A DNA stretch of 64,000 nucleotides from Haemaphysalis longicornis (GCA_013339765.2 CM023454.1:63927878-63991877); one strand, 5' to 3'; shown: positions 32,480-43,339, numbered from the stretch's first letter. Program-made: numbers and translations. Notes: a model not told the origin generated them from the letters alone.

Positions 32480-34430
32480 ATTTACGTATCTGCTCGTTTG
32501 CCCAACGTAATGGTTCCAACATGTGAACGGAATCTTTTACACAACGTTTTTCTGCATTCCAAAAATTTGTACGTGTGATGCATAGTACATTTAGTAGTCT
32601 TGCTGCTAGCCCTTTCTTCGTAGAGTCTGTTAACTGCCGGGCACACTCTTCCCAGTTGGTTCTTGGCAGAAAAAAACACATTCACGTTATACCTGGCAGC
32701 GAATTTTTTGAGCCCGTCAGACAAACCGTGCACGTAAGGAATTACTTAGATGCTCTTGTCCTTGTTTTCGGCTCTTTTTTCCTTCTCCTTACATTCCGAT
32801 ATTACTCGTTTTAGTCGCCTTTCGCTAACTGTTAGCAACATCGCCGTTGGGTACCCTGCCTTATCAAGACGTTGCTTCTGTGCACCAAACGTTTCTTCCA
32901 TTCTGTGTTTGCAGGTTTTGTCGAGAACGGATTTCAGACACCCCATTACTATTCCCTTGGTAACTATCCTTGAGTGGCCAGACGTGTACTCCAAGAGTGG
33001 TTTCTCCGTGCGCGGTGAATACTACCAACACAAGGGGTGTTCTTCAAAGGTGAACTGCACATTCAGGAATTGTAACAATTTTTTGGCATCTCATATGTGA
33101 AGTTTAGCCCTCGCCCTGTTAAGGTGAATATATCAACTACCTGGGCACTGAACGTATCTATTTCTGTGTAATTGCCTAGTACCCAATAATCGTCAACATA
33201 ACTGAATATTCTGAGCAACCTTCACCCCAACTCTGCTTTCACAAGTCTGTCCACCTTGCTTAAAAACACGGCACTCAACACCGGGGCCACTTTCGATCCT
33301 ATGCACACTCCTTGTTTTTGGATGTACTATTACGAGCAATATGAAAGGGAACGCAGGAACGCATGGCAAACAGCCTCGAAATCGACTCGGAGCGATACCC
33401 GGATGGCGCTGTGAAAAACAAAGGGGGAAAGGAGGGCGCTCTTCCTGTAACTGCTGGTACTCCCACCCCGCTGCTACAAAGCAGCAGCCTACGTCATTTC
33501 GCTGATAATACGGTATCGTACGACAGCCGATAAGACGCACGGCGGGAATGGAAAAAGTTATTATAACAGCGTCACCCTTTTCACTTTGTTTCCGACTGTG
33601 GCCGCTGCGTATCACTCACAGCTGGGTCTGAGGGTATTTTCTGCGTGTTCCTGTGTTTCCTTTCCTTTGCACGTAATAGTACACCTTGTTTTTGAACAAC
33701 CCGTACGTGCTGTCAAGATACAGGCTAACCACTTCTAGAAAAGCGTCCACAGACATTCCACACTCGTTACGAAATGAGACTTCACCATTGTCTTCTTCAA
33801 TACATGCTCTCACCCTCTGCAGTACTCAATCCTACGGCAAATAATAGTACAGGTCTTGAATTTCGACACTAAAGCCCGTGTAATTCCCTTCCTTAAGACG
33901 CGACACATATTGTACAACTTCTTCCGAGTTTGACACCAAAAATAGGTCATTCACGTTGAACGTCGCGAGCATTTTTTGAAAGAAGGACGAGAGCATAAAC
34001 TGCCAGGAGTCGTGTACCGAAATGATAGCTCTGAACGGAACCTCGGGTTTATGTGTCTTCGCCGCATAAAACACCTGGAGTGTTTGTCCGTTTTCTTTTT
34101 TTGACTAGCGAAGCCAAATTGTCTAAATTGCACTTCTATAACCATTCTAGTACACGTTTCTTTGCTTCCTGAGGTCTTATTGTCACTTCTTTAAAGCATT
34201 TGTCCATCCCGTTCAGAGCCCTTTCAGAATACATACTATCCGGCATCACGACCAGATAACCTTCTTTGTCAGATTTCACGAATCGTAAATCATTTGTATG
34301 CAAATGCCGAGCGAATGATACAGTATCCGCCTTCCTTCTACATCGGCGTTTACCACTGGCTACAAAGTCAACACAGTCCTTCAAACGAAATTCTTTTGCC
34401 ACTTCACTCACGTTCCTGGAGATGCCTTGG
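32478..34430 (-). pseudogene. Penelope-like element: reverse transcriptase and GIY-YIG start
   Basis: Minus strand. The N-terminal part is intact at 34411-34136 (VAKEFRLKDCVDFVASGKRR, SFARHLHTNDLRFVKSDKEG). The RT follows with AAKTHKPEVPFRAIIS (about 34020-34070), NYTGFSVEIQDLYY (about 33835-33880) and SFRNECGMSVDAFLEV (about 33735-33785). It is then interrupted by a 353-bp element (33327-33679) and resumes with QKQGVCIGSKVAPVLS and motif C YVDD at 33189-33200. The C-terminal linker (PYVHGLSDGLKKFAARY, FSAKNQLGRVC, about 32600-32740) leads into the GIY-YIG domain, of which only KIPFTCWNHYVGQTSRYVNV-type strands (about 32478-32540) remain before truncation. Penelope-like elements copy RNA by target-primed reverse transcription. 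Frameshifts near 34130, 33830 and 33130; inactive. Confidence 0.8.
33327..33679. mobile_element. 353-bp TA-flanked inverted-repeat element (MITE-like) in the Penelope RT
   Basis: Left end CTATTACGAGCAATATGAAA and right end, read in reverse complement, CTATTACGTGCAAAGGAAAG, continuing with similarity through ACGCAGGAACGC versus ACACAGGAACACGC; so imperfect terminal inverted repeats of about 35 bp. TA lies immediately outside both ends (33325-33326 and 33680-33681). Conceptual removal of the element plus one TA rejoins the Penelope reading frame exactly at its conserved VCIGS block, which fixes the ends. TA duplication and inverted repeats fit a non-autonomous Tc1/mariner-type element. No transposase inside; the internal ORF of 140 codons (33193-33615) runs out of the element and is a shadow. 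Confidence 0.8.
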
Positions 34431-34479
34431 CCAGCGCCAGCCTCTCCGGTGTCTGCAGTGTCGGTTCAGTGCAGAACTT

Positions 34480-34595
34480 TGGGCCCAATCCTATCAATCA
34501 CCAATGTCAAATGTCATCAATCACCATCATCAATCAATGTCATCAATCAATATCATCAATCACCAATGTCAAAAGCGGTATATATGTGTTGAGTG
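34480..34595 (+). repeat. Degenerate ATCA-rich repeat
   Basis: Recurring ATCAATCACCA and ATGTCATCAATCA units between 34493 and 34572. It may be the tail of an unrecognised retroelement; an AATAAA-like ATAATAAAC follows at about 34598-34606. Confidence 0.6.
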
Positions 34596-34599
34596 AATA

Positions 34600-35264
34600 A
34601 TAAACTTTCAGTTGTTAGTCTGCGCTGGTCTCCGTGTCTCTATTTAGTCCTCGTTTTTTGTGTGCGCAAACGTTACAGCTATGAATTGTCACCAACTAGC
34701 CCGCCTTTCAGTGTTATTGCAAGTTACTTTTCTGCTCAAAAATCTTTACACAACCACGATGCTAAAAACCTTGAAGTTCATTCAGCATGGGGAGTTGACA
34801 TTTTAGAGTGCATGAATTTCATTCCTGTGAAGCGAGTGCTCTTGTTTTTTTAATTGCTAGCCGAGCGAGTTTTTACGTCTGTGCTACAGGAATCCAGAAA
34901 AGCTTGAAAACTATATTGATTTCACTGGGTCTACCAAGTGGGGCTCCCGCCTTTGTCAGGCTTTGGTATCCTTTAGTTCCAGCCTGCCTCCTCATGGTCC
35001 TGAGAAAATAAAATGTTTGAACTTTTGAATCAATCCACTGTGCCCATGTGGAAACGAGGCTCCTGTAGTAAGAGGACGCCGTATGCGTAGTTTAACCAAG
35101 ACTGCCCTTGTTAAAACGTCAAACCTCCATCCTCGCATTGTATATTTATAGGTAACAATGTTTTTAGATTATTGCTTATTCGATCACATTTTATGTATTT
35201 TTGTGCCGTTCTTAGGGGTACATGCTTAGTAGTCTTTTTTATGACTTTTATCAAATGATAATAT
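34600..35264. other. Spacer, nothing recognised
   Basis: Only short ORFs. AATAAAA near 35008 on the plus strand without a recognisable gene. Confidence 0.35.
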
Positions 35265-35690
35265 TGTCACGTAGCCAAGGACGAAGCAGTTGTTTGGAAA
35301 AGAAACAAGTTTATTGGAGCGAACTTGTGCTCCCCTAACAACTGAAAAGAATACAGAGGCGGCGAAGCAGTGGTCAACAAAGTGACGTACGTGCGTCGGC
35401 GAGCGTCGCAGAATCGAATGCCCCGCCGTCCGCACTGCAGGCTTTTTATCTTTCGGCACGCGTGGTTCTCGAACGTCGATTCGCATCGAGAACATAGTAG
35501 ATCCAAGAAGATTATTCTGGGCTGTTCACGTTAGATCGGAATGCTCTCCCTATCACAACAGATAACACATGAGGAACAGAAAGAAATAATGGAACACGCG
35601 CTTCCCTTGGCGCAGAGATAACACAGACCGGCGCAGCCGGGCGGTAAAAGCAAAACACAAATAAACAAACCCAATGTATGGTTCGCGGCA
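35265..35690 (-). repeat. 3' LTR
   Basis: 426 bp. On the minus strand it starts TGCCGCGAACC and ends GGCTACGTGACA. It has a TATA-like GATAAAAAGC near 35441-35450 and an AATAAA signal at 35310-35315, which places U3, R and U5 in the expected order. Confidence 0.95.
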
Positions 35691-35708
35691 TTACCCCCCC
35701 TCTAAGAG
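35691..35708 (-). promoter_or_regulatory. Polypurine tract
   Basis: Minus strand TTAGAGGGGGGGTAA directly before the 3' LTR: the purine run that primes plus-strand synthesis in gypsy elements. Confidence 0.75.
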
Positions 35709-35763
35709 TGCATCGACCCGATGCTAACATAAGCGACAGTCCGAAAATGAAAATAAAAGTTCG

Positions 35764-38700
35764 TCATCGTCCGTAGAAAGGTTTTAAGCGAACCACGTGG
35801 ACGACTTCGGGTCGCGTGCGTCGTCGTGATGTGCCGGAATCACCACTGGGGATCACTTCGTAGGTTAATTGGCCAACACGTCTTAGAATCTGGTAGGGTC
35901 CGAAGTACCGTCGCAGGAGCTTTTCACTGAGTCCGCGTCGTCGAATGGGAGTCCAAACCCACACACGATCCCCTGGTTGGTACGCGGCGTCTCGGCGTCG
36001 GAGGTTGTAGCGGCCGGCATCCACCAGCTGCTGGTCCCTTATACGAACTCGAGCGAGCTGGCGGGCCTCCTCCGCACGTTGAAGATATCCGTGGACGTCG
36101 GCGTTGAGGTCGTCGTCTTCTACGTGCGGAAGCATGGCGTCGAGCATCGTAGTCGGCCTTCTACCGTAGACAAGCTCGAACGGCGTCAGCTGCGTCGTCT
36201 CCTGGATAGCCGTGTTGTACGCAAACGTGACATACGGGAGCACTTCGTCCCAAGTCTTATGTTCAACGTCAACGTACATTGACAGCATATCTGCGATTGT
36301 CTTGTTCAGACGTTCTGTTAGTCCGTTCGTTTGGGGGTGGTACGCCGTCGTTCTTCGGTGATCCGTGTTGCTGTAGCGTAATACTCCTTGCATCAGCTCT
36401 GCAGTAAATGCCGTTCCGCGGTCTGTGATTAGGACTTCCGGGGCTCCATGTCGCAGCACAACTTGACTTATAAAGAACTTCGCCACTTCTTGTGCAGTCC
36501 CCCTCGGAAGAGCGGCGGTCTCTGCGTAGCGCGTCATGTAGTCTGTCGCTACGACAATCCACTTGTTCTGTGATCGTGACGTAGGGAACGGGCCTAAAAG
36601 GTCCATTCCAATCTGTTGAAATGGTCTCGATGGGACGGCGATCGGTTGCAGAAGTCCGGAGGGTCTTGTCGGCGGCGTTTTTCGTCGCTGGCAGTCACGG
36701 CAGCTCCGGACGTAGTGGGTGACGTCAGAGGTAAGGCCGGGCCAGTAGTACCTCGCCTTGATTTTTCCAATAGTGCGGGCTGTGCCCAGATGTCCGGAAG
36801 ACGGGTCGTCGTGGCACGCTTCCAAAATTTCGTCACGAAGGTCCGCGGGGATGACGAGAAGGTAATTCGCTCTTGTTCCGGGGCTGAAATTCTTCTTCAC
36901 AAGGACGGAGTTTCTCAGGCTGAATGCTGGTAAGCTGCGTTTGAAGGTCCTAGGAACGGCAACGTTGCATCCCTCGAGGTACTCGATTATGACGCGTAAG
37001 TCGGGGTCGGCACGCTGCTGGGCGGCTAGGTCGCTCTCCGTCACGATCCCGAAGAACGCGCTGTCTTCATCAGAGTCTTGTGGTGGTGGGTCGACGGGGG
37101 CGCGGGACAGGCAGTCGGCGTCGGAGTGTTTCCTGCCGGATTTATAAACGACTGTAACGTCGAACTCCTGCAGGCGCAAGCTCCACCGCCCAAGACGGCC
37201 AGAGGGGTCCTTCAAATTGGCGAGCCAACACAGCGCATGGTGGTCTGTTACAACCTTGAATGGCCTTCCATACACGTATGGGCGAAATTTTGAAATCGCC
37301 CATATAATAGCCAGGCACTCTTTCTCAGAGGCAGAATAGTTTTTCTCCTCCTTCGACAGACCACGGCTGGCATAGGCGATTACCCTTTCGCAGCCGCTTT
37401 GCTTTTGGACAAGGACGGCACCCAAGCCTATATCACTGGCGTCCGTGTGCATTTCCGTTTCGGCATTTTCGTCGAAATGAGCGAGCACGGGCGGGCTTTG
37501 CAGGCGTTTTTGCAGCTCGCAGAATGCTTTTTCTTGGTCGTTTTCCCAGCTGAAAGGGGTGCTATCTTTCGTCAAGCGCGTGAGTGGCTCTGCAATGCGT
37601 GCGAAGTTTGCGACGAAGCGCCGGTAGTATGCGCACAGCCCGAGAAATCTTCGCACGCCCTTCTTGTCTTTCGGCCTTGGGAAGTTCGCAATGGCTGAAG
37701 TTTTTGCCGGGTCAGGTAGGACTCCCGCGGCGTTGACGACGTGGCCCAAGAACTTGAGTTCCCCGTATGCGAAACGGCACTTTTCAGGCTTCAGCGTCAA
37801 CCCCGACGTACGAATGGCCTCGAGTACAGACTCCAACCTTGCAAGGTGTTCGTCGAAAGTCCGGGCGAATACCACTACGTCGTCGAGGTATACGAGGCAG
37901 GTGTGCCACTTAAGGCCAGCTAGCACAGTGTCCATGACTCTTTGAAACGTCGCTGGTGCTGTGCACAGCCCAAACGGCATCACCTTGAACTCGTATAGGC
38001 CGTCTGGGGTTATAAATGCAGTCTTCTCTCGGTCTCTCTCGTCCACTTCAATTTGCCAGTAGCCGGTCTTCAGATCCATCGATGAGAAGTACTTCGCGTG
38101 GCAGAGGTGGTCGAGGGCGTCGTCGATTCGGGGGAGGGGGTACACGTCCTTTTTCGTGATTTTGTTCAGTCGCCGGTAGTCAACGCAAAACCTTAATGTG
38201 CCGTCTTTTTTCTTTACGAGTACGACGGGCGCAGCCCAGGGGCTTTTCGATGGCTGTATAATGTCGTCGCTGAGCATGTCGTCGACTTGAGTCCGGATGG
38301 CTTCCCGTTCGTGTGAAGAGACGCGGTACGGTGACTGTCGGGTAGGTCGGGCTCCATCTTCGATTATTATTCGGTGCTTCGCTAGAGGGGTCTGACGTAG
38401 TTTTGCGCTCGACGAAAAACATTCGCTATAGCGACGCAGCAAAGCCAATAATTTGTTCCGTTGTTCTTGCGGTAGCGCCGGATTTACGTCGAAGGGCTGC
38501 GGAAGCTTGAAGGTGTCATCGGGTGTGCGTTCAAAGTCGGCGACCGCGATCACGTCACTTGTTTCTTGCGTTTTTTCGAGGAACGCAATGGCAGTTCCCT
38601 TGTTTAAATGCTGGTACTCTTCGGTGAAATTAGTGACCAAAACGTGAGATTGGCGTTGCTTAAAGTGCGCAATGCCTCTTGCGACGGAGACACCGCGGTC

Positions 38701-39270
38701 GAGAAGCAACCTTCGATCACTCTCTACGATAGCGTCGATGTCAGAAGCAGCATCCTCACAGTAGACGGCGATCATCAAGCTTGCGCGGGGTGGCAGGGTG
38801 ATGTGATCGTCGGCGATCCTGACAGCAGCACGGTGATCGGGGTTCGGCTGCGGCGTCGTGGAGTAATCGGAGGAAAAAGTTATCGACTTGGTCTGCAGAT
38901 CAATTATTGCGCCGTTGTCCGTCAAAAAGTCCATTCCGAGAATTACGTCGCGGGAGCAGTTAGGCAAAATAACGAACGCAGCAGGGTACGTGGTGCCGCC
39001 TATGGCGACGCGTGATGTGCATGTTCCACTTGGCGTTACGAGATGGCCTCCTGCTGTGCGTATATGCGGACCGTCCCATGTTGTCGTAACTTTCTTCAGC
39101 TTCGACGCGAATGAGCCGCTCATTACCGAGTAGTCGGCTCCCGTGTCGATGAGGGCGACTACGTCAAATCCGTCGATGGACAGCTGGACGTCGGACGCCG
39201 CTTTCCTCGGGGTTTCTGGTGCGTCGGGGCGTTGTATCTCGGCTTGTGCGTGTTGACGGTCGGGCACCAT
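35764..39270 (-). CDS. pol: Gypsy pol polyprotein: protease, RT, RNase H, integrase
   Basis: A 1168-residue intact frame with an ATG at 39270. Domains: aspartic protease with DTGA at residues 42-45 and the ILGMDFL strand near 110-116. RT: VLVKKKDGTLRFCVDYR near 350-365, catalytic Asp399 in SSMDLKTGYW and YLDD at 461-464. RNase H: catalytic Asp610, Glu of the SEKE helix near 649-651, Asp676 in VTDHHAL and Asp718. Integrase: HHCC zinc site (H820, H827, C857, C860), catalytic D890, D950 and E986, and a GPY/F-type module (RYFGPYQI, 1121-1128). No chromodomain and no dUTPase. All catalytic residues I can check are present, so the enzyme set could still be active. In the virus-like particle these enzymes process Gag-Pol, copy the RNA and insert the DNA. 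Pol lies in a frame different from most of gag; whether a programmed frameshift joins them cannot be told because gag is damaged. Composition is richer in GC than the surrounding DNA. Confidence 0.97.
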   Translation of the reverse strand: MVPDRQHAQAEIQRPDAPETPRKAASDVQLSIDGFDVVALIDTGADYSVMSGSFASKLKKVTTTWDGPHIRTAGGHLVTPSGTCTSRVAIGGTTYPAAFVILPNCSRDVILGMDFLTDNGAIIDLQTKSITFSSDYSTTPQPNPDHRAAVRIADDHITLPPRASLMIAVYCEDAASDIDAIVESDRRLLLDRGVSVARGIAHFKQRQSHVLVTNFTEEYQHLNKGTAIAFLEKTQETSDVIAVADFERTPDDTFKLPQPFDVNPALPQEQRNKLLALLRRYSECFSSSAKLRQTPLAKHRIIIEDGARPTRQSPYRVSSHEREAIRTQVDDMLSDDIIQPSKSPWAAPVVLVKKKDGTLRFCVDYRRLNKITKKDVYPLPRIDDALDHLCHAKYFSSMDLKTGYWQIEVDERDREKTAFITPDGLYEFKVMPFGLCTAPATFQRVMDTVLAGLKWHTCLVYLDDVVVFARTFDEHLARLESVLEAIRTSGLTLKPEKCRFAYGELKFLGHVVNAAGVLPDPAKTSAIANFPRPKDKKGVRRFLGLCAYYRRFVANFARIAEPLTRLTKDSTPFSWENDQEKAFCELQKRLQSPPVLAHFDENAETEMHTDASDIGLGAVLVQKQSGCERVIAYASRGLSKEEKNYSASEKECLAIIWAISKFRPYVYGRPFKVVTDHHALCWLANLKDPSGRLGRWSLRLQEFDVTVVYKSGRKHSDADCLSRAPVDPPPQDSDEDSAFFGIVTESDLAAQQRADPDLRVIIEYLEGCNVAVPRTFKRSLPAFSLRNSVLVKKNFSPGTRANYLLVIPADLRDEILEACHDDPSSGHLGTARTIGKIKARYYWPGLTSDVTHYVRSCRDCQRRKTPPTRPSGLLQPIAVPSRPFQQIGMDLLGPFPTSRSQNKWIVVATDYMTRYAETAALPRGTAQEVAKFFISQVVLRHGAPEVLITDRGTAFTAELMQGVLRYSNTDHRRTTAYHPQTNGLTERLNKTIADMLSMYVDVEHKTWDEVLPYVTFAYNTAIQETTQLTPFELVYGRRPTTMLDAMLPHVEDDDLNADVHGYLQRAEEARQLARVRIRDQQLVDAGRYNLRRRDAAYQPGDRVWVWTPIRRRGLSEKLLRRYFGPYQILRRVGQLTYEVIPSGDSGTSRRRTRPEVVHVVRLKPFYGR

Positions 39271-40843
39271 GCGTCGTCATTCTCGTCATCTTCTCAGCGG
39301 CAGGCTCTGTCGTTTCGGGTAAGCGTCGCGTCGTGTCGTTGTCGGATTCGGGAGTCACGTCCGGGTTAGATCGAGTCGTTTGGGCTGCATGGTACGGTGT
39401 TCGGTGCGGCCATGCGTCGTTGGAGGGTTTTCGTTTTTTTCGCCGTTCTGCAACTTCACCTCCAGAAGTTGCTTGCTTTTAGTTTCCCCCCGCGTGGGCT
39501 GGGGGACCTTCCACGGGCGAAGTCAGCATTGCTACGACGGTTCGGCGATTGGTACGGGTAGGGGCGATGGCGAGCGGTTGAAACGGGATGGGCCACGAGC
39601 TGGTTTCAGATAGATACTCGTTCGATCTCACGTGGTCGTTGGCAGGAGAGGGCGAGGTGCGTCCGAAGGAGAAACCACGCAGTCCGAGTCTCTTGTATGG
39701 GCAGCGACGGTAGATGTGTCGGCCTCTCCGCAGTGGTAGCACAGAGGACGATTATCGGGAGTTCGCCATACGTCCGTCTTCCTCGGCGTCTGGTTTTGGG
39801 GCTACCGGGGGTCGGGCGGGTGACAGTGGGCGGGCGGTACGGCAGGGCCTCTTGACGGCGTGTTGGGGCAGGGCGGGGTCGACGAACAGCGCAGAGTAGG
39901 TCATAGCTTGTGGCTCTCGGGGGTACCTGGGATGGCGTAGAAGTTCCCAGCCGCTTGTTGCACTTCTTCTCTAATCACGTCGGTGAGGGAAGCGACTTGG
40001 GGCTGCGGCGGCGCTTGGGGAGAAGTTTCCGCAGCAGCTCCTCTCTCACTATTGCGCGGATAGTCCTCGCGTAGGCTGTCGGCCGGGATCCGCGTGCTTG
40101 CCCAAAGTCGTTCGCATTGGCCGCGCCAACAAAATTGCGGTCATACTGCTTAGCACGCATTTCGAGGGCTTTCTCAATGGTGCTGGCTTCGGTCACGAAT
40201 TCGGCGACGGTTTTGGGCGGATTTCGGACAAGTCCAGCAAACAGTTCCTCCTTCACTCCGCGCATTAAGAAGCGCAAACTTCTTTTCTTCTCCGTCATTT
40301 CGGGGTCCGCGCGGCGAAATAGCTGCTTCATCTCCTAAACGAAGATCACGACACCTTCGTTGGGGTGTTGCGTGCGCGTTTTCCAACAAAAAGGGCGGCT
40401 CTTTTCTTTCCGCACGACGGTAGTGAAGGTCTTAGTGAACTCGCTTTTGAACTGAGCCCAGTTTGTCAAGGAGCTCTCGTGGTTCTCGAACCAAGTGCGA
40501 GCCGAATCTTCCAAGTAAAAGAAAACGTGGCCGGAACGTTTCTGCGTCGTCCCACCTGTTGAATTTCCGGACGCGCTCCAGTTTCTCCAACCATTCTTTC
40601 GGGTCTTCTGCGGGGGCTCCTCGGAATGATGGCGGTTCCCGTGGCTGCTGCAGAACGACACGGAGGATTGGCTTGGTGGAGCATGGTGCTGGTGCGACGT
40701 TTTTTCTTCTTCGTCTTTCTCCGGTAGTAGACCGAACTCGGGTGGTAATCTTGCACGCGGAGGCTGGCTCTTGTTGGACTGGCTTGGCGGCTTCCAGAGT
40801 TTGTAGTGGGCATGAAGGGTGCGTACCCAGCACCTCCACCAGA
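39271..40843 (-). pseudogene. gag: Gypsy gag, frameshifted
   Basis: The minus strand opens just inside the 5' LTR with a Gly-rich start (TSGGGAGYAPFMP). In other frames it continues with FRGAPAEDPKEWLEKLER (about 40570-40640), RTWFENHESSLTNWAQFKSE (about 40440-40500) and a clean 118-codon block 40331-39975 (RRADPEMTEKKRSLRFLMRG, VAEFVTEASTIEKALEMR). The nucleocapsid knuckle reads CYHCGEA then, one base shifted, HIYRRC (about 39700-39745): the CX2CX4HX4C pattern split by a frameshift. At least three frame breaks (near 40780, 40510, 39740). Gag would form the particle shell and bind RNA. The last kilobase of the window carries a related gag. Confidence 0.85.
40826..40841 (-). promoter_or_regulatory. 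Primer-binding site candidate
   Basis: Minus strand TGGTGGAGGTGCTGGG, two bases inside the 5' LTR, begins with the TGG that pairs with a tRNA CCA end. The tRNA species was not identified. Confidence 0.5.
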
Positions 40844-41269
40844 TGTCACGTAGCCAAGGACGAAGCAGTTGTTTGGAAAAGAAACAGTTTATTGGAGCGA
40901 ACTTGTGCTCCCCTAACAACTGAAAAGAATACAGAGGCGGCGAAGCAGTGGTCAACAAAGTGACGTACGTGCGTCGGCGAGCGTCGCAGAATCGAATGCC
41001 CCGGCGTCCGCACTGCAGGCTTTTTATCTTTCGGCACGCGTGGTTCTCGAAACGTCGATTCGCATCGAGAACATAGTAGATCCAAGAAGAATATTCTGGG
41101 CTGTTCACGTTAGATCGGAATGCTCTCCCTATCACAACAGATAACACATGAGGAACAGAAAGAAATAATGGAACACGCGCTTCCCTTGGCGCAGAGATAA
41201 CACAGACCGGCGCAGCCGGGCGGTAAAAGCAAAACACAAATAAACAAACCCAATGTATGGTTCGCGGCA
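40844..41269 (-). repeat. 5' LTR
   Basis: 426 bp. It differs from the 3' LTR at GCCGTCC/GGCGTCC, GATTATT/GAATATT and two single-base length changes (AACAAG/AACAG and CGAACG/CGAAACG). It would hold the promoter of the element. Confidence 0.95.
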
Positions 41270-43069
41270 ATATATGTAAAAAAAAGGTTATCATTGAATT
41301 TGTAAAATATACCGTATCTGTAATATACCTTAACGCTTAAAAGTTACCAAAAATTCGAACACGAAATCAGTGTTTTCCGGTATGCGGTAGTGTGGGAGTT
41401 AATTAGCGTTTGTTAATAAGGCATTATTTTTCCACATGTCCGAGTATCATGATGCATCACCAAAAAAAAGCTACTGAAGTTCTTTTGCTTCTAAGATATT
41501 TATTCTTTTCTCAGTATAATCGTGACCTAGATTTCTTTATTTTTTATGTTATTGCTTAGCAATAAACGAGTACCGCTTTCTGTGATATAAGGAATCTTCC
41601 TCCGCCATCAGCAACTTGAAATATTCAAGCATTGTATTTTAAAGCAGCCCTTTCTCCGTGGCGTACACTATATTGTTTTAATGTGATCTTAACTATTCTT
41701 TTTTTGTAGTGTGTAAGTGACTGCCTATATACACGTCGTGCATAAGTGCCGGCGCAATCTAGAATTTTTTTGGTCGCATCGCTGCTGAGGTAGCGCTCAA
41801 TTCTTAAACGAAGATGGACATTAGTTGATTTCTTTATTTTACAGCAGCAGCAAGAACAGCTTTTACTTGGTACTTTAAAACAATAAATATATATCCGCCT
41901 ATTTAAAATAGCGTACCAGGCGAGCAATTTCAACCGCACTTGTAGTTTGGCGCGACATTGCGTATTCACCACTAAATACACATTAGAATATCGGGTCAGT
42001 TTCTGGTATGTCGGGTGTTTTATGTACTTACGCGAAATCGCGCAACACTCCACGTGAGGTCATATCTGCAAAGGACATGTTTTATATAGCGAAAAGTTTT
42101 TCATTTGTATTCCAAATGGCAGGTAAGCAACCTTCTCGTTCTTGGTGTTAAACAAAAATAAACCACAAAATGCGACATTTGTGTAAAGTTGGTGAGCGAC
42201 TAGAGCAGCGGTTCTCTCAAGGCATTTGTTTGATTATCTCCATTTCTATGTACCAGCATCTATATTTCGTGCACCTGATTCTTTCTTACCCAATTCAGAC
42301 ACACAAAGTTGCTTACCTTCTGCTGTAAACAAATGTTGAAATCGGAACGTGAACCGGTTCAGGTATCGTATTTTCAACGAGAGAAGATAAACCAATCTTC
42401 TACGCAAAATGCGTGAGCCACAGGAGCTGTATTGGTGCTTTATTATTGCAAAGGGCACATTGGAAATACGAATGTTTGCCTTTCACAAACTCAAGCCCCA
42501 GGACAATATCTAGCTGCCATTAGAACGTAACTGCACATAAACGTTTTTGTTGCCTGAAACATACTGTGAAACCGGAGCAGTCGTGCACGTAGAAAATTAC
42601 TTCAACCGTACCAAGTTTGTTCCAAAAAACCTTCAGGTACAAGAGTCCAGTAAAAGGACACACAGAATGCTTGAAAACAAACAAAACGAATAAAGATTTT
42701 TAGGCACCACCATACCATAAGTATGTCAGCGTACGTAAAAAAACATTCTTTCGGTGAAAGAATTTCGACAAGTGGCGGGTCATTTTTGCATGATGCCTAT
42801 AAGCGTAAGGGTTTTTTGTCGGCTTGCGAATCTCATCCGTAGACGAATAGTTAACTTTGGGCATAGTGAGAGTCATTTGAATAGGTTCAACTGCACGAGA
42901 TAACTGCACCATCTTTTCATTCTTTCTTTCTTTTCAGGCCCTATACTGAAGCGCACACCGCGAGGAGCCCTCTTTTGCGTCTCTTGTATAGCTTGTAATA
43001 ATTTTATGGGGTCTGAAAGCTACCTTTATTTTACATTACTGGCTCCTTTGTTACAGCCGCCTTGGCTAG
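41270..43069. other. AT-rich spacer with unassigned ORFs
   Basis: A 142-codon minus-strand ORF (41625-42053) is long for such AT-rich DNA but its composition (Ile/Lys/Tyr/Ser-rich, a CSCCCC run) looks accidental. A 70-codon minus-strand ORF (42246-42458) contains a donor-like AAG|GTAAGC at about 42318-42326 and may be a small exon, without further support. No transposon protein recognised. Confidence 0.3.
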
Positions 43070-43339
43070 TTTTTTTTTTTCAAATTACCTTACATGCCCA
43101 GAATGACATGTAAGGAGGGCTTATAGAGGGAATCACACCTACATAATGAACAAAAGTTTTACAATAACTAGTCATATCATATACAGACATCTACAAGTCA
43201 GGTAACCAGTGCAAGAAATTACTTGATCACATCATCATCACAACGCCAAGAAAATTATAGAAGAAAAAATATCATGTAAAACGTAATGTGAAAGTAGGAA
43301 ACAACCCATGTGAACGAAATCACCTCTGTTTAATCTGAC

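Larger units (their letters stand above)
35265..41269 (-). mobile_element. Young Ty3/gypsy LTR retrotransposon (6005 bp)
   Basis: Two 426-bp LTRs (35265-35690 and 40844-41269) in direct orientation with TG...CA ends flank a gag-pol region on the minus strand. ATAT lies directly outside both ends, consistent with a 4-bp target-site duplication. The LTRs differ by two substitutions and two single-base indels by eye (about 99% identity), so the insertion is recent. Pol is intact over 1168 codons; gag has frameshifts; there is no envelope gene and no chromodomain. Order protease, RT, RNase H, integrase defines Ty3/gypsy. Confidence 0.97.

Noticed and set aside
33193..33615. 140-codon minus-strand ORF
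   Set aside because: Spans the boundary between the Penelope RT and the inserted 353-bp element; a chance frame.
40463..40963. 166-codon plus-strand ORF
   Set aside because: Antisense to gag and LTR of the gypsy element.
40335..41294. 319-codon minus-strand ORF crossing the 5' LTR
   Set aside because: Runs through LTR, primer-binding site and gag in a mixed frame; only its last part coincides with a gag segment, so it is not a separate gene.
41625..42053. 142-codon minus-strand ORF
   Set aside because: AT-driven composition and a Cys run from a CAG/CTG-like repeat; no coding signal beyond length.
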